NCBI GenBank assembly: GCA_010279815.1
Contig: QEOQ01000508.1
Coordinates: 4,277,342 to 4,341,341, forward strand
Source: Brachionus plicatilis
Taxonomy: Eukaryota; Rotifera; Eurotatoria; Ploima; Brachionidae
Direction: 5' to 3'
DNA: 64,000 bases
Of the stretch, positions 18,521 through 28,900 are shown in pieces. The number at the start of each line of letters is the position of its first letter. Position 1 is the stretch's first letter. The position numbers and the translations under genes were made by a program. The notes below the pieces were generated by a model. That model made no database searches. It saw only the letters and a program-made list of their open reading frames with translations, and was not told the origin of the DNA.

Positions 18521-21500
18521 ATGAATTTCGATTCTGCATCACCAAGTCGAGTGACTGTTGGTAAAGTAGTAGAGCTGTTTCGTTTAGAACAAAGTTATGT
18601 GGAGTCGAATTTGGTTGGCTCATTCAAAGGTAAAACACTTAAACGTCCAAATAAATCAGGGGTCTTGTCTGTTATGTGATCAGCTGGTCACATATTATAT
18701 GACCAGTGACTTTATGTCGATTTGATGACCAGGTATTTTTTCTGACTGGTCACATATTCACTGGTCACCTAATATGTGACCAGGCAATATTATTATTAAA
18801 ATGAAGAATTTTTTTTTAAAAAATTTTATTATTTAAGTGACCAATTTATATGGCAAGATTTTTATTTCATGAATACATTTTTTACCTTAGATTTATAAAG
18901 TATTTTTTAAAGTAAATTTTATATATTTTTTTTTGGCATATCAATAATACTTTTAATATTTTAATTCACTTAATTTTTTAATCATTATCCATTTATTGAT
19001 AATCTTTTAATAATCAAAATACAAAGTTTGAATATATTTTTAAATATTTAGATTTATTTTGTTCAATGAAAAATTAATAATGAAAATAATTTTTGGTAGA
19101 AAAAAAAAATTAAGTGAATGAAAATATTAAAAGTTTTATTTATATGTCAAAAAAAAAATATAATTTTTACTTTAAAAAATACTATATAAATCTAAGGTAA
19201 AAAATGTATTCATGAAACAAAATCTTGCCATATATTATTTTATAATTATAAAAATTCAATAAAAAAAATTATTTATAAATTTTTGCTATGTGTTGCTTTA
19301 CACCACGCTCATTTCTCATTAATTTCCCGCACTCCGGGCAAGTTATTGGGTTTTTATGTTTGCTAAGAACTTTTTTTACAGCAGACTGTGTCGCTTCAGA
19401 AGCAATTGGAGCTTCTGATTTAATTTTTGAAAACTTTTCTAATTTTTTTTTGTTGGATTTTAACTAAGCTTGCAAATGGCTGCACTAACCTCTTCAAAAT
19501 CTGATTCACAATTTTCTTCATGATCTGAATGGGTACCAAAAGGAATTTATGTGACCAATTGCAAAATTTTCGTGACCAAATGTTTATTTAGGTGACCACG
19601 TTAAAATTATTTATAAATATTTTTACCAAATAAAGCGTGTAATTTATGCTTATATTTCAATTGATAATTAATTAATTATCTTTCTACTTGTTTCTATGTT
19701 AAATTAAACTCTTTATCTAAAATATGATACTCCTTCAAATATTAAGCATCATGAGCAGGGACGACCAAAATTTGCAATTTACTTGATAAAAAAATGCAAG
19801 TTTTTTTGCGAGTTTTTTGCAAATTTTGCGGTAAATTTAGTGATAAAAATTGCAAAAAATGTAATAATTCTACGAGATTAAATATAAATCAATAATTTTA
19901 ATATTTTAAATGGCTATGATATTTACATATATTTATTAATTAGATGCATAAAAAAGCAAATATCTTTTGAAAATTTATCTAATTCAAATCTTTTTTTAGT
20001 ATGTAAAAAAAAAATGTATTTAAATTTCTTTGTCTTAATCGTCTTCAATTGGTACGATATCATCATCAGAATGTTTTATTATCGGACGAACTTTGTAGGA
20101 TTTGATCTTTGCTTGAATTGTAATATAAAAAATTGTTCATTCTGATGGTTTCATCAGACATATTTAGTCGATTATCTGCCAAAATAAGTTTATAAATGGC
20201 ATACAATTATCGTTCACCAATAATATTTTTTTTTTTCACCAAAAAAATATAATCTAAGGCGAAACTCGATTACCAAAATTTAACACCTAATTCGTGTATT
20301 TTGCCGCAAATTTATTCTTAATTGACACCAAAAAATCACAATTACCTGCGCAAATCAAACCACCAATTCAAAATAGGTTTCTAAACCAAATTAATATTTA
20401 TTTAACCAAATTAATTTATACTTCACCAATTCAATTTTTTATACCCCAAAAATATTATAAATAGTATTTTTCATAATGTTATTTACCACAAATCCTTTAA
20501 AAATCAATTGAAACTCAATCGATACGATGGCAACAGCAGTAATTCAAGATAACACAGTATCGTCATCAAGTAAAAACGTACTAGATTATCAAGATACTAG
20601 TGATGATGTAGATTCGGATATTGAATCTGAAACATTGCAAAGGTCAAAAAAGGAAAAGAAGCAAAGGTCAAGTATTCAACGTGCACAACAATTATCAATT
20701 ATTTGATGAAGCTTTGGAAGATCTCAATAAAATAGGCAATTGGAGAAAACAACGAAAGCATTATACCATAAAATGCTGGTATAATGGATGGTTCATGTAG
20801 ATGGTACATCAAGAATAACTTTTGCAAGCACTTGATTGGCGTATCAAAAATTCTAAATATTCCTGGTGCTGAAATACCATTATCAGCGAAAAATATTCCT
20901 ATCGGCGAAAAAAGAAAACCTGGAAGACCTTCAAAGGCAAAACAAGCCTTGATAGTTCAGTAATTATTTTTGGTTTGATTTTTATTTTTATTGGTGATAA
21001 AAACTATTATTTTGGTTGAAATAAATATTTTTTTGGTTTAAAATAATTAATAAATTTGGTGAAAAAATAATATTTTTTTTGGTGAAATAAAATTGTTTTG
21101 GTGAAAAATGTATTTATTTGGTTCATATTTTATTATTTTTTTGGTGATTTATTTTGGTGAAGTATTAATAATTATTTGGTGAAGTAGAAATTTATTGCCT
21201 TTATAAATTGATAAAGCCCTTTCTGAGTCACATGAACTCGAAGGTACCTTAACTAACCAACGAGCAAACTCAAATATTTTCGACAATCTGATCTTGTGAT
21301 GAAGCCACCATTTTTAAGTAAAAAATTCAAAAAAAGACAATTCAAGTAAAAAATTTGCAAAATTTTAGTCGTCCCTGATCATGAGGCACTTAATAAACTT
21401 AAACTCTTAACTGTATCGAATCGACTTTTTGAATTGAGCGAAAGATATGTAGCAGGAGGACTGCGTCATTCTGGTTTATTGGTTCTCAAGCTGGTTGGTG

Positions 21501-22067
21501 AATATAAACCCGGTTTTGAATCAGTATATATCAAACACTCCATTGTATAGTTGCTATCTTACTATTTCTTCTTTCTTTCCTGAACTAAACAATTCTTAAA
21601 CATTTTGCACCTTTCGTTACTTTCAATATGTCTATTTCAGTTGTCTTTTATATTATATTTTAATATTTATTTATTATTTATTTTATTTTTTAATCTGAAG
21701 GAGCTTTAGCTCGGCACAGATATAATAAATAAATAAATAAATAAATAATAATCGTATTCTATATTTAATAAAATTCTATGTTAATCACTATATTTTTTTC
21801 TACTATTTTGATTTTCTATATTTTTCTTTTCTATGTTTTGATTATTTCCCCTATTGTAGAATCAAATTTAGTGGTTAAGTTTTTTTGTTATCCTAAAATT
21901 TTGATCATTATTAATTTTTATTGCAGCACAGAGTTTTCAAAAGGGTACAAAAAGATAATCAAAAACTTTTAAGTCGAAACTTGATCGATTATTTGATCAT
22001 TCCAAGCGGACTGAAATTAAAATTCAAAAAATTAATTGATGAAACAAATACAAAAGAATCAAATTAA
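18521..22067 (+). CDS. Small protein with possible SAM-like fold, interrupted by transposon-filled intron
   Basis: Exon 1 (18521-18629) starts with ATG and encodes MNFDSASPSRVTVGKVVELF, ending at a good donor (GTAAAAC). Exon 2 is best placed at 21934-22067, joining in phase and giving an 80-aa product ending in a TAA. The helical segments LFRLEQSYVESNLV and LIDYLIIPSGLKLKFKKLI resemble the first and last helices of a SAM domain, a protein interaction module; this is a tentative reading. There is a choice of acceptors: the first AG after the T-rich tract (21926) shifts frame and gives a 15-residue end, while the AG at 21932-21933 gives the longer product. The 3.3-kb intron contains at least four mobile elements. 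Missing internal exons are possible. Confidence 0.35.
18848..19233. mobile_element. Fold-back MITE nested in the GTGACCA element
   Basis: Arms of about 130 bp starting ATATGGCAAGATTTT are inverted copies of each other, with a loop around 18985-19100 that is poorly paired. It splits the left iteron cluster from the zinc-finger relic and is therefore likely a later insertion. Confidence 0.7.
19269..19533 (-). pseudogene. Frameshifted C2H2-like zinc-finger relic of a transposon
   Basis: On the minus strand an acidic stretch (SDHEENCESDFEEVSAA) is followed, after frameshifts, by KHKNPITCPECGKLMRNER and GVKQHIAKIYK then stop. The CxxC...HxxxI arrangement resembles a single C2H2-type finger. A decayed relative (HKNPVTCAVGGKLMKNARE) lies at 23098-23166. 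It is enclosed by GTGACCA iterons, so it probably belonged to that element. Confidence 0.5.
20198..21199. mobile_element. Mutator-like element with TTCACCAAA iterons, 9-bp TSD
   Basis: This 1002-bp element duplicated TTTATAAAT (20189-20197 and 21200-21208) within the hAT transposase codons for Ile-Tyr-Lys. Ends are GGCATACAATTATCGTTCACC and GGCAATAAATTTCTACTTCACC (reverse complement of the right). Both sides have many CACCAAA/TTTGGTG iterons extending 200-250 bp inward. A frameshifted SWIM-type ORF lies at the centre. The 9-bp duplication and SWIM finger identify the Mutator superfamily. Confidence 0.9.
20527..20963 (+). pseudogene. Short SWIM zinc-finger protein of the MULE, frameshifted
   Basis: A Met at 20527 opens an acidic N-terminus (DTSDDVDSDIESE) and a basic stretch; two frameshifts follow. 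The middle reads YQLFDEALEDLNKIGNWRK and HYTIKCWYN. The last frame has CRWYIKNNFCKHLIGVSK, a SWIM-like Cys...CxH finger, and a C-terminal RKPGRPSKAKQALIVQ. SWIM fingers and this basic GRPSKA tail are typical of proteins derived from Mutator transposases. There is no DDE catalytic domain, so the element depended on another source of transposase. Confidence 0.7.
21765..21853. mobile_element. Fragment with CATAGAAA iterons
   Basis: TTCTATGT and TTCTATATT motifs repeat about six times, ending TTTCTATGTTTTGATTATTT then CCCC. This matches one end of the palindromic element at 7407-8018. It lies just after the retrotransposon tail, close to the small gene's exon 2. Confidence 0.5.
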
Positions 22068-22700
22068 ATTAAACTTATTTATTAATTGATAAAAAAAATT
22101 CATGAACGATTTCGGGTCTTGCTGGAGGGTCACATAATATGTGACCAAAATTTCAAAAGATTAAATTTTTCAAATCGAGATTTTTGCATGTATTATTGGG
22201 ATTTTTAAATGAAAAATGTTTTGATTGGGTCAATAGAAATCATAATTAAAATAAAATATATATTGAGCATTAAAAATAAAATAAAAAAAAATCAATTAAT
22301 CCTAGCAACAAACTTAAAGCCGAGTGTTGCCGATGATTCTATCCTTTGCTCGTCTAATTAATTGTCTAAAAATTTTAAGATTATCTCTTTTGAAGTGTTC
22401 ATTTTGAAAGACTCAAAATCGATTGTTTTAATTGCGAAGAACTAGCAAGCCGTGACGAGCTTGGTAAGCAATGCGAATGTGCGAATAAAAAAAAATAATT
22501 TGAAGAAAATTCATGTTGAAAATTGAGATTGATACACGCATTAAAAAATAGGAATCTGCTATGGATTCAGGATTCCTTTTATTTACCCGACCACAACTTA
22601 GTTGAATGAATTATTAAATGTAAGTTATTAATTGAATTCACTGAGCCATTATAAAATTTAAGAAAAATAAGAAAAAAAACACACAAAAATAAACTTATTA

Positions 22701-22880
22701 GGTTTTGTTTTGTCGAATAAATTAATTAAATCAAGTTTGGTCGAATATATATTATTCGAAAATTAGTTTGTCGAGTTTTATTTGTATCGTCGAAAATTAA
22801 TTTTCTTAATTTTTATTTGTCGAAATCAAGTTGTCGAAAATTACCTTTCCCAAATTTAATTGTCGAAATGTAAATATACC
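22701..22880. repeat. TGTCGAAA iteron array, probable transposon end
   Basis: Eight or so copies of TGTCGAA/TCGAAAATTA occur over 180 bp. A C2H2-like relic lies 220 bp further on. No opposite array with inverted orientation was found, so this may be half of an element built like the others in this window. Confidence 0.5.
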
Positions 22881-23097
22881 AGAAAATATAATCCCATACA
22901 AAATATTATAATCAATAAAAATTGCTTTATTAAGTTAACAAAAATTCTTCTATTTACCCCTGAAATTAAAAACGTCGAATACTCGCATATAGAGCTCGGC
23001 TTCTCTATCTTAAAATTAAATGTAATGTAAATTGTATTAAAGTGACTTGAATTAATTTGAAAATAGTATTATTTATGCATTTTTGAAATATGAAATT

Positions 23098-23166
23098 TTA
23101 TTCTCTTGCATTTTTCATTAATTTACCACCAACTGCACAAGTAACGGGATTCTTGTGAGTGTGACA
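23098..23166 (-). pseudogene. Decayed zinc-finger relic
   Basis: On the minus strand 22 codons read CHTHKNPVTCAVGGKLMKN then ARE and a stop. This aligns with KHKNPITCPECGKLMRNE at 19.3 kb; the second zinc Cys pair is damaged (CAVG for CPEC). Upstream frames are broken. Confidence 0.45.
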
Positions 23167-23169
23167 CTT

Positions 23170-25954
23170 GCACTTCTAATGCTTGTTGAGTGTACATAGA
23201 TAACTTTGCCTTAACAGTGGGTTCGATTCATTTAAGCGACTTTTATTAATAACATTAAAATAATAAATCAATGCAATAAGGATAATTATTTTTGATTACA
23301 AAAACAAAACAAATGACGGCAATATCTAAAAAAAATCCCTCATATATTAAAGAATTTGATTAATTATTAACATTAATACTTTACTGCTCTTCTATGTATT
23401 AACCAAGCTTATTTGCTGTTATAGTCGATCTGTTCAAATTTCTCCTTCTCTAAAAAGATTGACTTTGGCATACAAAGATTGAGATGGAAAGTGGGAAAGA
23501 GTTTTATAATCAATTAAATTAAATTAATTTCCTGTATTTTTGGTCATAAATGATAATAACTAAATAATAATTTTATCTATAAGTAGTTTTTAACCCAAAA
23601 ATTTTTGAAAATTCAAGTATCTAAAATAATTAGTTCATTTTTAATTGATTTCTGGAAATAAAATGGATTGACTAAATGAACTTTTTAAAAGCTTGACTAC
23701 TTCAAAGGAAAAGCAAATTGGTTTTTCAAGATTTTTGTTTAATATATATCTCTTTATTAAAAGCTCAGACCAGAAACTATTTTTCTAATTAAACAACAAA
23801 AAAGCTAAAATACTTGAAAAAAGTAACCAAGCGTTATTCGATTGAAAGAAATAACAAAAGTAACTTAATGCTTTAATTAAATTCAAAACTTATATCATAA
23901 AATTTTTGGATTTTTATGTAATCATTAAAAATATACTATAATGGATAGACATTGAAACTAAATCTACATCAATTTTTTTTTTCACGACAAAAATTTAAAG
24001 CAGGTTTTTTCTTTTCTTTTCCTTTTATTTTTTTTGAAGCGTTTTTCTAAATAAAACATGAATTTAAAAAAATATTAGTTTGAAATTTCATATTTTAATT
24101 CAATTCGTGTTAAGATATTTTTTATTTGAACAAGAAATTTTTAATGTTGGCAATTTATTTTGAATATTTTCTTCCTTTTCAATTTAAAATTTTTTTTTAA
24201 ATAAGAATTATCATTTTCAAGTTGTCTACAATTTTATGAAATCACCATATTTAAAAGTTTCATAGTCGAAATTTTTAGGATTAAAATTTTTAAGGAATTT
24301 TTTAATGGAAAAATAAACAAAGATAAAAAAAAAAGACATTTTATCGATGTCTAAATTTTTATTCTTTTCTTTGAAAAATTTTAATGAATGGATAAAAATA
24401 GTGAAAATAGAGTAAGACTTATTGATTGAGGCGTTATAGCAATTTACAATTCGACAAAAATGAAAACATAACCCAATTTGTTTTAAAAATTAAACTCACA
24501 AGGCTTAAACATACATACACACACAATAAAATAATTCAATATTTATTTTTCCTTTGAAATAAATGGAAAAAAAAGCCTAAAATAATTTTTACATTCATAT
24601 TTATCTAACAACTCGTTGCTATGGTAACTTTATTCCAAAAATCATAAATAAACTAGAGAAAGATCAAGAGAATGAAGAAAAATCTAATATATATTATGGT
24701 GTATTGAAAATTTCGTAAATAATCTAACGCTGGTCTAGATTCAGGCCTTGGTTTATGTAATTCAAGTTTTGATGGCTTTTGAAAATTCTCTTAATCCTGT
24801 ATATCAACTTGTTCTGTGTTTATATAAGTTTTTTTTTCTTTTTTCATTTTCGATTAACACATCTAAAACTAAATAACAAGTAAGGGTAAATTTTGATTTT
24901 TTAGTATTCAAGATTTTCAAGCCGCTCACTTTTGCTAAATTATTTAAAATTTTTAATTCAATGTTTTAAAGTTTCTATTTATTTACTTTTTAAATGCTTT
25001 CTTAGTATCTGAAAAAAAGTAATTTTTTAATTTGTTTGCATTTTGGTTCCTGCAAATGATGTCGACAGTGTTGTTATTATTTTTGCTGGTGGTTGTTAAG
25101 ATAAAATTTGCATAGAAAACTATCGGAAATGAATGCGACATCTAGTAAAGTAAAGTATTACCTTTCCTTTGGAAATCGAGGCCGTGTCTTTTTGACGCAT
25201 TGTGCCAGCAATTATATCAATATTTTGCTCGCTAATTAATTATTTGAAAATACGAGTTTTATTTTTATTTGATTTTTTTGTTAGGAAAATAGCAATTTAT
25301 TTAGAGAGTTGCGATGCAACCGATTTTCTAAGTTTTTTTTTTTTCATGAAATTTTCGGATTCTGTTAAATTTTCATCAACATAATTTTTTTTCAATTTTT
25401 TTTATTTCAGAATTTCATTAAAAGTTAGTTTAATAGGCGAAAATAAAAATCGATTTTTAGCACGACAAATTTTAACTCCTCCAGGTCAAAATTAAATCTC
25501 ATTGTGAGACACTCGAAAAGTCTGTGATTATAAAAAAAATTTACTATAAGACTTTTGTCTTGAAAATAATCTTGGAATTATTTTAATATTGTTTGCCAAA
25601 TGCGAAATAGAACTTAATTAATTTGATATTGTCTCAAAGGGAATGTGTTTACTCTAAGGATTTTTGATCAGTTTGACAAAAAATCCTATCCATTTGCACT
25701 AATTTGGAAAATGAATCTTAAAATAGCATTTTTATTTTTTAATTTTGCTAAATTTTTTTTAGATTAAAAAGCGTTCCAGGGTCACATTTATGATTTAAAC
25801 TTATGAAAAGACTCAAGCATTTGTTTAATAAAAATTTTTTTAAATTAAATTTTATTTTTTGTAAGTATTCATTTTTTAATAAAAAAAAATAAAAAATTGT
25901 TTAATATATTTTTTGTTTATTAAGTGATAAAAAAGGAAATAAATTTAATTTAAA
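23170..25954. other. AT-rich gene-poor DNA
   Basis: No supported gene. One weak minus-strand candidate exists: an ATG near 25202 (MRQKDTASISKGK) with a donor GTAATAC and a following phase-0 exon at about 25145-24980, giving a 65-residue product with no recognisable domain. I do not consider it established. The remainder is A/T-rich with no clear repeats. Confidence 0.45.
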
Positions 25955-28900
25955 ATGACCGAAATACAACTGCCGCTGCATCAAAGCCATCAAAAAGGAA
26001 TGAATGGAAAATTTTTGCCGAAAAATACACTTGAAATGTATACTAATTAAATTAAATAAATAATCTTGATTTTAAAAAATTTTAAATTTATTTGCTTAGA
26101 AGAGGTGGCGGAGTTGGAAACACCAGTTTAACTTCAGGAGAATTAGGAAAGCCTAATTCTGCTAAGAAATCTTTAAAATTACTCGAAAAAAGTCCCTCAA
26201 ATTTGACCAATATTCAGGTTTATCCGATAAAATTGAGCTCAAACGCGGAAAAATTAGATTCTTTCGGGACAATTTTGTCCGTGAACTTCATTGACGTAAA
26301 ATCAAGCACTGCTCGCGAGCCAACCACCAACTCAATGGCCACAGAACGCACCGAACCAGAAGAGCCCAATTTAGACACTCAGCTGCAAATGATCAACAAC
26401 AATCAGAGTGGACTTAACAATCCGAATTGGAATGACGAGAGCCATTCGGGCTGGACTAGCACGGGCGTAATGAGCGATCGATCCAGCGTCTACTCAATCG
26501 ATGATGGAGATTTTGATCGCGAAGCCTCGCGCAAAGTCGGAAACCAGCTGAAAGCCATCGAATCAGTTCTATACGAGCAACAGTCCACCGACAGTTTGTA
26601 CCTAAGCGAATGCAAAGAATGGTTGGAAAAGTTTCCGCATCTAAGAATTCTGGGAAATCAAATTTCCACTCAGCAAAAAGAGGAAAATTTCGATCTGAAT
26701 CGAAGCTACAGGAGTTCAAACAAAAACACAGCACCTTTTTTAAACAACTTGAGCATCAATGACCCATCATATGACAATGTAAAACGCAAGGACAGTATTG
26801 AAGCCAGCCATGGGTAAAAATTAAAAAAATTTCCTCTTAAAATTTTATTTATGAATGAATATATGGCCTTATCACTTCTACGGCAAATGTGAAAATGTCA
26901 AGTAATGGCCAAATTCATTAAACTAAATGGCCAGGTAATTGGCATTATGAAATTTCATACAAAACTTCCAATACAAAAATATAAAAATTTTATAACTTTT
27001 GTTCTAAATCATTTAGAACAAAAGTTATAAAATTGTTCACTTATTCTAAATTAACTTTTTTATTCATGTAAGATTAAATGACTGTGTTACAGTTTTAATA
27101 AGAACAAATTCATAAAAATTACATGGACAAATTTTTCAATTACCTTATAGATTTTGCAGACTTCCACAGTAGGTGAAACAAAAGTTGGTTCATTAACAGA
27201 CCAAGTTTTTGACATTTAGAACACATTTTTTTTTTTATAATTTTTTTTTTGAAAGTTTTGTATGAAATTTCATAATGCCAAGGTAATTGAAAAATTTGTC
27301 CATGTAATTTTTATGAATTTGTTCTTATTAAAACTGTAACACAATCATTTAATCTTACATGAATAAATAAGTTAAGAATTAAATCAAATTTTTAATTTGG
27401 TTATAAAGCTTTGAAATAAGGAAATAAAACTTGAAATATAGTTAAAGTTTAAAATAATATAAAAAAATTAAAATTGAATCAAAAGTCCAAAATCCTAGTT
27501 CTGAAATTAAAAAAACAATTAAAAAAAGGTGGATGAAAACTGAAATCTCAAAATAAAGATACAATTAAAAAAAAATGTTAAAAAAAATAAAGATTTGTTA
27601 TTTATTTATTTTCAGATAAATAAAAAAAATTAAAAATAAAAAAGCTAGATTTAAAATAAAATATAGACAAAAATTTAAATAGATGAATTGAAATAAAATA
27701 GTGACGGATGATGCATGCTTAAATATTTGAGAGTTCACGAAAAAATAAAGTAATAAGGTAGCAAATAATTTTTAATGGCTTTAATATAAATTTATTGTTG
27801 ACTCAAATTAAATAAACTAATAAAATTTAACTAAAACTATACTTGACCGGGTAATTTTCTTTAGTTGGTCATTGATTTAAAAAAAAAATTGTAAAAAAAG
27901 ACAAGATTGGCAATAGATTTTCACAATCGACTGTAGATATGACATTATCCTAAAAATATTATCAAAAAAATTAAAATAAAAAAATTTAATTATTATTAGA
28001 CTTCAATTGAACGGACAAAGAATGTCTATTCGAAAGCTGGAAGATAAAGAACTGAACGAAAAAAGTGAGGCTTATGAATTTTTGCAAGAGGAAATTTTTG
28101 ACCAGGACGGTACCTATGAGGAACTGTTTGCCTACGATAACCAGGAAGAAGAGTATCTGTTCGAGCATAACAAACGTTTGAACATTAACAAAAGACGAAA
28201 GCACGGCTTGCCGCCAATCACGCCCAAAGCTTCCATGAAAGATTTGGTCACAAGTTTTCTTTTTGACCACATGTGGTCCGAGCTCATCGGCTGGTCGATG
28301 GATTTGATCAGAGACTACGCAAAGTATGTGCATGATAAAGAGTTTTGCTATGATGTATTAAACAGAACGCCTGTACCAGAACAAAAAGCTGCAACACCTC
28401 CCAAAATTGAGTTAATCAACGAAAATGATAAAACAATTACAAATAGCACTAGCTATACTAGGCCTTCGATTGTTCAATTGAAGCTATTCGATACACCTGT
28501 AAATACAAGTTCACTTTCTACACTCAATAGTGACAAAATGTCTGAAAAGCAGTCGTTTACACCAGGTCTTTCCAGAGATAATAGCATTTTGTACCAGAAT
28601 AGAGTGGCAAGCAGTAATTATGATGGATTGGTAATACAAAAATAAGAAAAATATTTTTTTTTTATATTTTTAATTTTATTTTTGTCAAGCTTGAGAGCAA
28701 ATTTGGATACACTGACTCGGTCTCTACAGTTGGCGACCTAATGCCTTCCAATTTAAATCTCAAAGAACTTTTGAGAATAAAACAACTGAACAAAAACGCA
28801 CCAAACACTGGCAAAAAGTAGGATTTTTTTTCTAAATATTTAAAATTAGCAAAATTTGAGAAGAATTTTTTGTTTAATTTAAATTTTAGTTTAGCACCGA

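Larger units (their letters stand above)
18660..19605. mobile_element. DNA element with GTGACCA iterons and C2H2-like relic
   Basis: The left part (18674-18785) contains seven or more copies of TGGTCACATA/ATGTGACCA in both orientations. The right part (19545-19600) has three more. Between them lie a fold-back element and a minus-strand zinc-finger relic. I could not fix the exact ends or a target duplication. Layout (subterminal iterons, short DNA-binding ORF) parallels the MULE-like elements in this window. A further GGTCACATAATATGTGACC palindrome at 22120-22139 may be a stray end. Confidence 0.5.
20066..21300 (-). pseudogene. hAT transposase C-terminus, interrupted by MULE
   Basis: On the minus strand the frame near 21262 reads RWLVKVPSSSCDSERALSIYK, the conserved hAT dimerisation region, then stops at the MULE. 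Skipping the MULE and one copy of its target duplication, the frame continues exactly in phase from 20197 as LILADNRLNMSDETIRMNNF, then YYNSSKDQ, to a TGA at 20066. Everything upstream of the C-terminal region is missing, so it cannot be active. Confidence 0.85.
19756..21377. mobile_element. hAT transposon, 8-bp TSD, carrying a nested MULE
   Basis: The ends CAGGGACGACCAAAATTTGC and its complement, ...GTCGTCCCTG, are flanked by the 8-bp duplication ATCATGAG at 19748-19755 and 21378-21385. The right end and the duplication lie within the retrotransposon reading frame. Inside are C-terminal pieces of a hAT transposase on the minus strand, split by a MULE at 20198-21199. Ends, 8-bp duplication and transposase all agree on hAT. 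Confidence 0.9.
19715..21752 (+). mobile_element. Non-LTR retrotransposon 3' end (plus), split by a hAT
   Basis: The left part (about 19715-19755) reads the same TATGATACTCC... sequence found in the minus-strand copy at 2.5 kb. The frame continues after the hAT at 21386 as SNRLFELSERYVAGGLRHS, ending GFESVYIKHSIV at a TAG. A 3' UTR ending GAGCTTTAGCTCGG and an AATA-rich tail run to 21752. The 5' boundary is uncertain because of heavy decay. It is the sister of the retrotransposon at 0.7-2.7 kb. Confidence 0.75.

Noticed and set aside
22420..22485. Cys-rich stretch (DCFNCEELASRDELG, QCECAN) on the plus strand
   Set aside because: Short, opened by a stop just upstream and with no start or partner exon; probably a transposon fragment or chance.
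24980..25205. Two-exon minus-strand candidate of 65 residues
   Set aside because: Splice sites and phase fit, but there is no domain, start context is weak and the composition of the second exon is not clearly coding.
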